Shown here in pieces: positions 1 through 7,297 of a stretch of DNA of 12,449 nt. Within the stretch, counting starts at the first letter, position 1, and each line of letters begins with the position of its first letter. The stretch is from Bacteroidales bacterium UBA3834 (GTDB taxonomy: Bacteria; Bacteroidota; Bacteroidia; Bacteroidales; P3). The notes below the pieces were generated by a model. The model was not told the origin of the DNA. It was given only the letters and a program-made list of their open reading frames with translations, and did no database searches. Position numbers and translations under genes: made by a program. Location: NCBI GenBank assembly GCA_002392965.1, contig DGIA01000005.1, forward strand, positions 1-12,449. Direction: 5' to 3'.

Positions 1-17
1 TTGGCACGGATGTTGAT
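1..17 (+). promoter_or_regulatory. Sigma-54-like -24/-12 promoter of groESL
   Basis: The sequence TTGGCACGGATGTTGAT matches the sigma-54 consensus TGGCAC-R-N4-TTGCW in its -24 block (TGGCACG, 2-8) and spacing. The -12 block is TTGAT instead of TTGCW, so one key base differs. Transcription would begin near base 28, giving a leader of about 60 bases before groES. No TAnnTTTG box is visible between here and the groES start. The first 15 bases recur exactly upstream of dnaK (11947-11961), which is the main reason to treat this as a real control element. Any activator site further upstream lies outside the window. Assignment to RpoN is inference. Confidence 0.6.
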
Positions 18-89
18 AACATTGGGTGTCGCCGCGCTGGAGCACGGCACACAGAACAAACGAAGTAAAACAAAAAAAACATAACAGTT

Positions 90-362
90 ATGACAAACAT
101 CAAACCTTTAGCAGACCGAGTCCTCGTGCGTCCCGCCGAGGCTGAACAGAAGACCGCCAGCGGCATCATCATCCCCGACACTGCCAAGGAGAAACCGCAG
201 CGCGGCGAAGTCCTCGCCGTGGGCAAGGGCACCAAGGACCACGAGATGACCGTCAAGGTGGGCGACCAAGTCCTCTACGGCAAGTACAGCGGCACCGAGA
301 TCGAAATCGACGGCGAGAAGCTGATGATTATGAAAGAGAGCGACATCTACGCTATTATTTAA
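90..362 (+). CDS. groES: Co-chaperonin GroES (Hsp10)
   Basis: The 90-residue product is the heptameric lid of the GroEL chaperonin; it binds the ATP-loaded GroEL ring and closes the folding chamber in the cytoplasm. The sequence has the family opening (PLADRVLVRP, residues 6-15), the mobile loop that contacts GroEL (about residues 17-33, including SGIIIPDTAKEKP), the GEVLAVGKG strand, and the KYSGTEIEIDGEKLMIMKESDI C-terminal core. Length is normal for the family. The ATG at 90 is the only sensible start; no clear Shine-Dalgarno precedes it, as is usual in Bacteroidota. It is the first gene of groES-groEL, expressed from the -24/-12-like element at the window edge. The gap to groEL is 136 bases and highly structured. 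Confidence 0.98.
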   Translation: MTNIKPLADRVLVRPAEAEQKTASGIIIPDTAKEKPQRGEVLAVGKGTKDHEMTVKVGDQVLYGKYSGTEIEIDGEKLMIMKESDIYAII

Positions 363-366
363 AATG

Positions 367-461
367 GGTCGGCCTGTCGGCCTCAAAATTATAAGAAAAT
401 TTGTTCAAAAATTTTTAAAATTTTCCTAATAAATTTTTCTATAATTTTGAGCGAAGCGACC
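367..461 (+). promoter_or_regulatory. Long imperfect hairpin between groES and groEL
   Basis: Inverted repeats occupy most of the groES-groEL gap. GGTCG (367-371) pairs with CGACC (457-461). TCAAAATTATA (383-393) pairs perfectly with TATAATTTTGA (440-450). The stem continues inwards with GAAAA/TTTTC and TTT/AAA (395-402 with 431-439) allowing single-base bulges, leaving an A/T-rich apex. The structure would be transcribed in the bicistronic mRNA and could act as a partial terminator, processing site or stability element that sets GroES:GroEL ratio; that role is inference. The right arm also contains TAATTTTG (442-449), which fits the Bacteroidota -7 box, but no TTTG is seen about 20 bases upstream of it, so an internal groEL promoter is weakly supported. 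Confidence 0.6.
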
Positions 462-498
462 AAAAATGTAAACAAATAAAATAGAAAGGAACAAAGAA

Positions 499-2117
<1,619 letters not shown>

Positions 2118-2133
<16 letters not shown>

Positions 2134-2183
2134 GCCGCAAGGCTTGGTACAAACCCCGCCCCAAGGTGGGTGGCATGTACTAA
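2118..2183 (+). repeat. Direct repeat copying the groEL 3' end
   Basis: The last 16 bases of groEL, GGGTGGCATGTACTAA (2118-2133), recur exactly at 2168-2183, offset by 50 bases in non-coding DNA. The second copy still carries the codons for G-G-M-Y-stop but is not attached to a reading frame. This looks like the scar of a local tandem duplication or a slippage event at the Gly-Met tail. The intervening bases do not match the corresponding groEL coding sequence, so only this short end is conserved. Confidence 0.8.
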
Positions 2184-2232
2184 CCGCGTGCTCGCGGAGA
2201 GCAATATAGCCACGCAGGTTATTCTGCAACAA

Positions 2233-2266
2233 AAAAGGGTACCCAATCGGGCACCCTTTTGTTTTA
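2233..2266 (+). terminator. Intrinsic terminator of groESL
   Basis: AAAAGGGT A CCC, loop AATC, GGG C ACCCTTTT forms an 8-bp plus 3-bp stem with one A-C mismatch, followed by TTTTGTTTTATTT. It sits about 100 bases past the groEL stop and closes the groESL transcript before the next promoter. Confidence 0.88.
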
Positions 2267-2334
2267 TTTATAATATCTTTTTGCGGACACATATTCGTCA
2301 TCACCTCATACATAATCCCTCCTCACCAACTTTT

Positions 2335-2366
2335 TTTGGCCACCTCATAAAAAAAGAGTATCTTTG
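2335..2366 (+). promoter_or_regulatory. Bacteroidota housekeeping promoter of the CatA-like gene
   Basis: TTTG (2335-2338), 20 bases, then TATCTTTG (2359-2366) matches the Bacteroidota -33/-7 consensus TTTG-N19-21-TAnnTTTG exactly. Transcription should begin a few bases after 2366. This decides part of the start question for the gene downstream: the in-frame TTG at 2364 lies inside the -7 box and cannot be in the mRNA. Confidence 0.85.
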
Positions 2367-2405
2367 CAACAGCAAACAAACCAACAGAACGACTGTTTTT
2401 TTGAC

Positions 2406-3032
2406 ACGAGAAGAGAGATAGCCCCACAATCATCGCCGCGCGGACGGGCATTTGAACTATGGAAGAATGCCCCTATGCCGAAAGTGACCATTACCAAGAC
2501 CTTCAATATCGGCAGGCTTGTCAAGGCGGGCCGGAGAAGAGGGCTGAAGACCAACATGCTGATGTGTTGGTGCATCGGACACGCGGCAAGCCCCATCGCA
2601 GAGTTCTACACCCTGCCTGCCGGTGGACGCCTGTGGCAATACGACCGCTTGGAGGTCAACACCGTCGTGATGACCTCCAAGGGCGAACCCCATCTCTGCG
2701 ACATACCCTTCTCGGAGGACATCCGCCAGTTCAACGAAAACTACCTCCGGATGACACGCCAGGTCCACGACACCAACGCAGACCACCTTCTGGGCGAACA
2801 ATACATGGCCATCGACACCTCGGCATTGTCGCTATGCGAAATCGACGCGGTGGTGAGCGTCTACTCCGAGATGTTCACCAACCCCTTCCTGGCTTGGGGC
2901 AAATACCGGCGGGGATTCTTCAAGACCACGCTGCCCGTCTCCTTCCAGTTCCACCACGCCCAGATGGACGGCTTCGAGGCCGCCCGCTTCCTCAACGGCC
3001 TCCAAGCGACCATCAACAAACTTGCAATATAG
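2406..3032 (+). CDS. CatA-like O-acetyltransferase, no normal start codon
   Basis: The product resembles chloramphenicol acetyltransferase (CatA family), trimeric cytoplasmic enzymes that move an acetyl group from acetyl-CoA to a hydroxyl. The C-terminal region has the family active-site motif HHAQMDG (codons 2952-2972), with catalytic His and the structural Asp four residues later, followed by RFLNGLQ. The N-terminal RAFELW matches the R..HFE.F region of CatA. The frame is open from 2316, but there is no ATG before 2475, which would remove the RAFELW segment. The in-frame TTG at 2364 lies inside the promoter. The codon where related proteins begin is ACG at 2406, giving about 208 residues, close to normal CatA length. 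Either ACG is the start, or the start codon has been lost by mutation or sequencing error. The substrate is unknown; housekeeping CatA relatives need not confer drug resistance. Confidence 0.75.
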   Translation, partial: TRREIAPQSSPRGRAFELWKNAPMPKVTITKTFNIGRLVKAGRRRGLKTNMLMCWCIGHAASPIAEFYTLPAGGRLWQYDRLEVNTVVMTSKGEPHLCDIPFSEDIRQFNENYLRMTRQVHDTNADHLLGEQYMAIDTSALSLCEIDAVVSVYSEMFTNPFLAWGKYRRGFFKTTLPVSFQFHHAQMDGFEAARFLNGLQATINKLAI

Positions 3033-3057
3033 CGGCCATTGCCAGACCACATAAATG

Positions 3058-3093
3058 ACACGCCTCTGTAGCAAATATACTACAGAAGCGTGT
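3058..3093 (+). terminator. Hairpin between convergent genes
   Basis: ACACGCCTCTGTAG (3058-3071) and CTACAGAAGCGTGT (3080-3093) form a 13-bp stem with one C-A mismatch around an 8-base loop. It lies between the ends of the acetyltransferase (+) and macrodomain gene (-), the position of a shared terminator. There is no U-tract on either side, so it is not a classical intrinsic terminator. Confidence 0.6.
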
Positions 3094-3124
3094 TGCAATA
3101 GGGTACTCTCTTTCGGTGTATATC

Positions 3125-3853
3125 TCAACGCAGCCGCAGGAGCTCCTTGTAGATGGCGTAGTCGATGTCCTTATCGACGTTGAAGACCACGCGGATGCGG
3201 GCTTCCCGGCAGGCGTTGATGGCAATCTCGGCGGCGCGGCGGTTGGGGAAGTGGAAGTCGCCGGTGGAGATGCAGCAGAAGGCTATGCTGTGGCAGTTGT
3301 GCTGCTGGGCGAGCCACAGGCAGGTGCGATAGCAGCCGGCCAGCTGTTCCTCCTGCCCGGCGGTGGGCTTGTCGCCCTCAATGACCGGACCTACGGTGTG
3401 GATGACCCATTTGGCGGGCAGGTTGTATCCGGGTGTGACGATGGCACCGCCGGTGGCGATGGTGCCGCCCTGCAGAATCTTGTCACACTCCATGCGCAGC
3501 TGCAAGCCGGCGGCAGAATGGATGTCGTTGTCGATGCATGGGTGCAGCGGGTTCCAGCATCCGAGGCCGCGAGGGCCGGCGGCATTGACGATGGCATCGA
3601 CCTTGAGCCTGGTGATGTCGCCCTGCCACAGCCTCTCGCGGGTTCTGACGACACCTTTGTCTCTCAGCTGCAGCTGCAGCTCCTCGTCCTGTGCCTTCAG
3701 GAAGTCGATGCTCAGCGGCTGTGGCCGCCATACATTCATCAAAGCCCGAAGCAACTGTTTCTTGTCCTGCAGCCGCTTGGGCATTACGGCCGTCGCCTCA
3801 TTTTGCTCCATCAGGTAGCGGATGCAGAAATCGATATTCTCGCCACGGTCCAT
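3125..3853 (-). CDS. Zinc-type macrodomain protein-ADP-ribose hydrolase
   Basis: The 242-residue protein has a helical N-terminal part (about 1-65) and a macrodomain (about 70-240), the arrangement of zinc-dependent macrodomain hydrolases that remove ADP-ribose from proteins. The signature GCWNPLHPCIDNDIH (98-112) contains the expected zinc ligands C99, H104 and C106, followed by AGLQLRMEC. Further macrodomain features are ITPGYNLP-like TPGYNLPAKWVIHTVGP (140-156) and CISTGDFHFP (194-203). One oddity is NAAG (90-93) where macrodomains normally have NAAN; the second Asn contacts the ribose. The start at 3853 (MDRGENIDFCIRYL) matches the family N-terminus and sits 2 bases after the stop of the AlaX gene; a longer in-frame ATG at 3886 would overlap it by 31 bases. 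It is the second gene of a two-gene operon. Confidence 0.9.
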   Translation of the reverse strand: MDRGENIDFCIRYLMEQNEATAVMPKRLQDKKQLLRALMNVWRPQPLSIDFLKAQDEELQLQLRDKGVVRTRERLWQGDITRLKVDAIVNAAGPRGLGCWNPLHPCIDNDIHSAAGLQLRMECDKILQGGTIATGGAIVTPGYNLPAKWVIHTVGPVIEGDKPTAGQEEQLAGCYRTCLWLAQQHNCHSIAFCCISTGDFHFPNRRAAEIAINACREARIRVVFNVDKDIDYAIYKELLRLR

Positions 3854-3855
3854 GC

Positions 3856-4323
3856 TTACTCTGCCAGTTTGAAGCGCATACGCCAAGTGTGTGTGTCAGC
3901 GTTGTAGTCGTGCGAGATAATCTTGAAGGGGGCAATCTCGGAGGTGTTCTGCACGTGGGTGCCGACACAGGCGCAGAGGTCGTAGTCGCCGATGCGCACC
4001 AAGCGCAGCGTCTCGCTGGCGTCGTCGGGCAGCTTCCACAGGTCAACCCCGGGTGGCACCTCTCCCCTCTTCACGAACTCATAGCTGACGGGCAGATGCT
4101 GCGCTATCACCTCGTTCACGCGGCGCTCAATCTCCTGCACCTGTTCTTCGGTCGGGCATGAATCTAGCAGGTAGTCGCATTTGCTTTTCTTGCGTTCTAT
4201 GTGTGCATTCCTAGACCGCGGACAGCCGAACATCCGTACCATCGTCTGGTTCAAAATATGCTCCGCCGTGTGCATCGGCGGGTATTCCTCTTTATTGTGG
4301 GCGTTGAGAATAGGTGTTTCCAT
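3856..4323 (-). CDS. AlaX-type alanyl-tRNA editing hydrolase
   Basis: The 155-residue protein is a free-standing version of the editing domain of alanyl-tRNA synthetase. Such proteins hydrolyse tRNA-Ala wrongly charged with serine or glycine in the cytoplasm. The zinc site is complete: HTAEH (H18 and H22) near the N-terminus, and CVGTH (C119 and H123) near the C-terminus. The GTHVQNTSEI context is typical. There is no synthetase domain, and the size fits the short AlaX class. The ATG at 4323 is the furthest upstream start and leaves the HTAEH motif at the usual distance. It is the promoter-proximal gene, directly followed by the macrodomain gene 2 bases downstream. No convincing Bacteroidota promoter was found for it in the 102-base divergent gap. 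Confidence 0.93.
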   Translation of the reverse strand: METPILNAHNKEEYPPMHTAEHILNQTMVRMFGCPRSRNAHIERKKSKCDYLLDSCPTEEQVQEIERRVNEVIAQHLPVSYEFVKRGEVPPGVDLWKLPDDASETLRLVRIGDYDLCACVGTHVQNTSEIAPFKIISHDYNADTHTWRMRFKLAE

Positions 4324-4367
4324 AATGGAGTTTTCTTATTTGAGAAACGTCATTTACAAGAAAATAT

Positions 4368-4398
4368 TTTGCCATGTGTTTTTTTATATGTACTTTTG
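4368..4398 (+). promoter_or_regulatory. Bacteroidota promoter of the fimbrillin-like lipoprotein gene
   Basis: TTTG (4368-4371), 19 bases, then TACTTTTG (4391-4398) fits TTTG-N19-21-TAnnTTTG. It lies 27 bases before the ATG at 4426 and fixes that start: the open frame that continues upstream to 4201 overlaps the AlaX gene on the other strand and is not coding. Confidence 0.85.
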
Positions 4399-4425
4399 CA
4401 TTCCGAAAAAAACAATTCCAAACAA

Positions 4426-6207
4426 ATGCACCATTACTCTTTACCCATCAACAAGCTAACAACAATCGGCTTACTGCTCTTCTCCATGTTGCTTGGAGGC
4501 TGTCTGAAGGAAGACTCCCCCGTCAAAGAAGGCAACAACCGACTTGAAATCGCTGCCGAAGGGTTGGGCGGTCACCAGAAGATGTATATCGACGATGTGA
4601 ACGCCTACTGGCAGACCGGCGACAAAGTGAACATCAACGGCACGGAATACACACTCAACGTCAACTCCAGCAATCCGGCCACCGCCTATATCGAAAATGT
4701 GCCGGTCACGGAAACTTACTATGGCGTATTCCCTGCCTCCATCTTCCGCAGCCGTGACGGCGGCAATGTTACTGTTGAACTGCCAGACACCTACCAGTAT
4801 AAGACCGACGGCAGTCATCAGGTGTTGGATGCTCCGTTGGGCTACTATGGTGACGGCGACGGACGTCTCTATTTCCGCCACCTCACCGGTGCCCTCACCA
4901 TCCAAATCACCGCACCAAAAGGCTTCTCGGTCGATCACGTCGTAGTGGGAACCACCCAAGGCTACCGTATGAGCGGCAGTTTCACCTACGACCTTGCCTC
5001 CATCGACGGGATTACCCAGACAGGCACCAGCGGCAGCAACACCGTGGAAATGCTGTTCGACTACGACCAGCTTGTTTTCGTGGAGGCAGGTACCCAAAGC
5101 GTCCAGATACCGATTCCTGCCGTGGGAGGCACCGTCAATTTCTCCATCACCGTCGAAGGCCATCTCCAGGGTACCAAACACACCTTCAGTCGCACTCAAA
5201 ACAGTGGTGGAATCCTCAACCGTGGAATCCTGGGCTATGTGCCTGTGAACATCAACAGCGGGCAGGCAGATGTCACCCTTTCATCGCTCTTCCCTGTCGA
5301 TGGCAGTGGCTATCCGCAAATTGCCACCCCCACCGACTTCCGTATCATGGTGCAGGCCATCAACGGCCAATGGGAATACCCTCAAGGCAGCAATACCCAA
5401 TATCACACCAAGCATTACGTCATCACCACCCCACTTGACATGAGTGGCATCACCGTTCAGCCCATCGGCGAAGGTATCACGTTCTCTGGAGCCATCGACG
5501 GAGGCAGCAACTGGATTTCAAACCTCACCATCTCCAGCAGCTACAACGACAATGGTGCCTGGGTGGGACTAATGGGAGAATTCAAAACATCCTGTTCCAT
5601 TGCTAATGTTTATCTGCGCAATTTAACACTCACCTACACAGGGTCCTCTCTCGAAGGAAAGCCCTGCTATATGGGTGGTCTCTGCGGAGAGTATTTTTCC
5701 GGACCAACTAGTTATACATACAACAATTGTAAAGTTGAGAACATAACATTACAACCAGGAATAGCCACGATTGTTAATTTTGGTGGCCTTATAGGATACA
5801 TCTCTACCAATAGAACAGTTAATTTCAACAACTGCAATTATACCCAAAACAATACGTTGACATTATCAGACCTTAACACAATCAAATTTGGAAGAATATT
5901 TGGTGAACATGCTAAAAATCCGGGAAAAGATACCATCCGAAACTGCACAGTCAATGTGAAAGCCAATCTCAGCGCCACCTATGTCTATGCTGGCGGACAA
6001 ATTGGCTACTGGACAAGTACAAATCCCAAGATACATTCTGAATACAACACTATATTGGGACATATTGAGGCTTCTCCTTCCGTATATATAGGTCCTCATT
6101 ACGGATATGGCACCAATATCAATAATCAATGGTCTTGCCTCAATGACAACATCTCTGGATTCACAAGCAACCGATCAGGATCAGCTACCACTCAAGAACA
6201 ATTATAA
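4426..6207 (+). CDS. Fimbrillin-like lipoprotein with GLUG/beta-helix C-terminus
   Basis: The 593-residue protein has a lipoprotein signal peptide with hydrophobic core and lipobox LGGC, so C26 is the likely lipidated residue and the protein probably reaches the outer membrane or cell surface. Residues about 35-275 resemble fimbrillin/Mfa-like domains: an AYWQTGDKVNINGTEY segment, the Y..VFPA strand, LPDTYQY, and LYFRHLTGALTIQI. From about residue 331 it changes to a GLUG/beta-helix pattern: YVITTPLDMSG, PIGEGITFSGAIDG, WISNLTI, then repeats of GGLCGEY, FGGLIGY and AGGQIGYW. Such surface proteins serve in fimbriae or adhesion; the ligand is unknown. From about 5580 the coding sequence becomes clearly richer in A/T and in A/T-ending codons. 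It has its own promoter and is followed 4 bases later by a small gene. Confidence 0.85.
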   Translation: MHHYSLPINKLTTIGLLLFSMLLGGCLKEDSPVKEGNNRLEIAAEGLGGHQKMYIDDVNAYWQTGDKVNINGTEYTLNVNSSNPATAYIENVPVTETYYGVFPASIFRSRDGGNVTVELPDTYQYKTDGSHQVLDAPLGYYGDGDGRLYFRHLTGALTIQITAPKGFSVDHVVVGTTQGYRMSGSFTYDLASIDGITQTGTSGSNTVEMLFDYDQLVFVEAGTQSVQIPIPAVGGTVNFSITVEGHLQGTKHTFSRTQNSGGILNRGILGYVPVNINSGQADVTLSSLFPVDGSGYPQIATPTDFRIMVQAINGQWEYPQGSNTQYHTKHYVITTPLDMSGITVQPIGEGITFSGAIDGGSNWISNLTISSSYNDNGAWVGLMGEFKTSCSIANVYLRNLTLTYTGSSLEGKPCYMGGLCGEYFSGPTSYTYNNCKVENITLQPGIATIVNFGGLIGYISTNRTVNFNNCNYTQNNTLTLSDLNTIKFGRIFGEHAKNPGKDTIRNCTVNVKANLSATYVYAGGQIGYWTSTNPKIHSEYNTILGHIEASPSVYIGPHYGYGTNINNQWSCLNDNISGFTSNRSGSATTQEQL

Positions 6208-6211
6208 ACCT

Positions 6212-6415
6212 ATGAAAAAAAAGAAATCATACATCACCCCCATCTTGACGGTGGTCCTGTTCAAAGCAGAACAGGGCTATGCTCAGTCAGATTCCGGCAT
6301 TGTCGATCAGATGCACTTCTGGCAAGAAGAGAACCACAGCGACAACGACCAGGTACAAAGCTATTCCCGTCACGACGACTGGACGAACGACGGAAGTAAC
6401 TCATTCTGGAACTGA
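6212..6415 (+). CDS. Small protein paired with the fimbrillin-like lipoprotein
   Basis: This is a 67-residue product starting MKKKKSYITPILTVVLFKAEQGYAQS and ending in an acidic, Trp/Asn-rich tail (DDWTNDGSNSFWN). I do not recognise a characterised family. The start is only 4 bases after the stop of the lipoprotein gene, so the two are co-transcribed and probably translationally linked. The N-terminus has a lysine cluster, a short hydrophobic stretch and an A-Q-S site that could serve as a weak signal peptide, but it is shorter and less hydrophobic than usual. The central region is rich in His, Asp, Glu and Gln. A role as an exported accessory peptide of the surface protein is a guess from position. 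The start at 6212 is preferred because the frame upstream lies inside the lipoprotein gene. Confidence 0.75.
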   Translation: MKKKKSYITPILTVVLFKAEQGYAQSDSGIVDQMHFWQEENHSDNDQVQSYSRHDDWTNDGSNSFWN

Positions 6416-6433
6416 CCCCAACAAAAAACTTTT

Positions 6434-6465
6434 TTTGGTCATATCGGCTTTATTTAGTACTTTTG
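6434..6465 (+). promoter_or_regulatory. Bacteroidota promoter of the crt-hbd operon
   Basis: TTTG (6434-6437), 20 bases, then TACTTTTG (6458-6465) fits the consensus exactly. It lies 23 bases before the crotonase start and just after the small protein gene, so the acyl-CoA genes have their own promoter. Confidence 0.85.
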
Positions 6466-6488
6466 CATTTCAAAAACAGATTACAACC

Positions 6489-7268
6489 ATGATGTACGAT
6501 CACCTGAAAATAGAAGAGCGTGACCCCGTAGCCGTTCTCACCATCAGTGCCCCTAAGAGCCTCAACGCCCTCAACACGACCATACTCAAGGAGATGGACG
6601 ACTACCTGACCCATTTCGACTGTAACAAATATCGTTGCCTCATCGTCACCGGCGACGGCGAGAAGAGTTTCGTGGCGGGTGCCGACATCAGCGAGATGGC
6701 CACCCTCAACGTGGCGCAAGGGCAGACCTTCGGCAGCCGTGGAGCCGGCGTATTCCGCAAACTGGAGACGCTCCACGTGCCTGTCATCGCCGCCGTCAAC
6801 GGCTTCGCCCTCGGCGGTGGCTGCGAGCTAGCCATGGCCTGCGACATACGCATCTGCTCCGACAACGCCAAGTTTGGCCAGCCTGAGGTGGGTCTCGGTA
6901 TCATCCCCGGATTTAGCGGTACCGTCCGTCTGGCCCGTCTTGTGGGCATGGGAATGGCCAAGCAACTCATCTACACCGGACGTGCCATCAAAGCCAACGA
7001 GGCACTCCGCATAGGTCTTGTCAACGAAGTGGTGCCTCAGGCTGAACTGATGGACAAAGCCATGGAGATTGCCAACCAGATTGCCGCACAGGCGCCGCTG
7101 GCCGTGAAAGCTGCCAAACTCTGCATCAACACCGAGTGGGACATGGATGCCGACGAAGCCATCATGAACGAAAGCACCATCTTCGGCCGTTGCTTTTCCA
7201 CAGAGGATCAGAAACAGGGGATGAAAGCATTCCTCGAAAAAGGGAAATACGAATTCCAAGGGAAATAA
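6489..7268 (+). CDS. crt: Crotonase / enoyl-CoA hydratase (3-hydroxybutyryl-CoA dehydratase)
   Basis: The 259-residue enzyme belongs to the crotonase family and adds or removes water between short-chain 3-hydroxyacyl-CoA and enoyl-CoA in the cytoplasm. The oxyanion-hole segment SFVAGADISEM (60-70) and second oxyanion segment ALGGGCELAMACD (107-119) are present. Both catalytic glutamates of true hydratases are present: E113 (GGCELA) and E133 (GQPEVGLGIIPG). Length is typical of short-chain crotonases such as clostridial Crt. The ATG at 6489 follows the promoter by 23 bases; a second ATG at 6492 is equally possible. The gene for the next enzyme, a 3-hydroxyacyl-CoA dehydrogenase, starts 29 bases downstream. 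The pair fits butyrate-type fermentation, amino-acid fermentation or reverse flux; thiolase and acyl-CoA dehydrogenase are not in the window. Confidence 0.93.
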   Translation: MMYDHLKIEERDPVAVLTISAPKSLNALNTTILKEMDDYLTHFDCNKYRCLIVTGDGEKSFVAGADISEMATLNVAQGQTFGSRGAGVFRKLETLHVPVIAAVNGFALGGGCELAMACDIRICSDNAKFGQPEVGLGIIPGFSGTVRLARLVGMGMAKQLIYTGRAIKANEALRIGLVNEVVPQAELMDKAMEIANQIAAQAPLAVKAAKLCINTEWDMDADEAIMNESTIFGRCFSTEDQKQGMKAFLEKGKYEFQGK

Positions 7269-7297
7269 TGTTTAACTATTAATTAATAATCACCAAC

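Noticed and set aside
2406..3032. Chloramphenicol resistance gene
   Set aside because: The family motif HHxxxDG is present, but many chromosomal CatA-like proteins act on other substrates, the start codon is doubtful, and there are no mobile-element signs nearby.
3116..3907. 263-codon open frame on the + strand
   Set aside because: Antisense shadow of the macrodomain gene, which has clear zinc and substrate-binding motifs.
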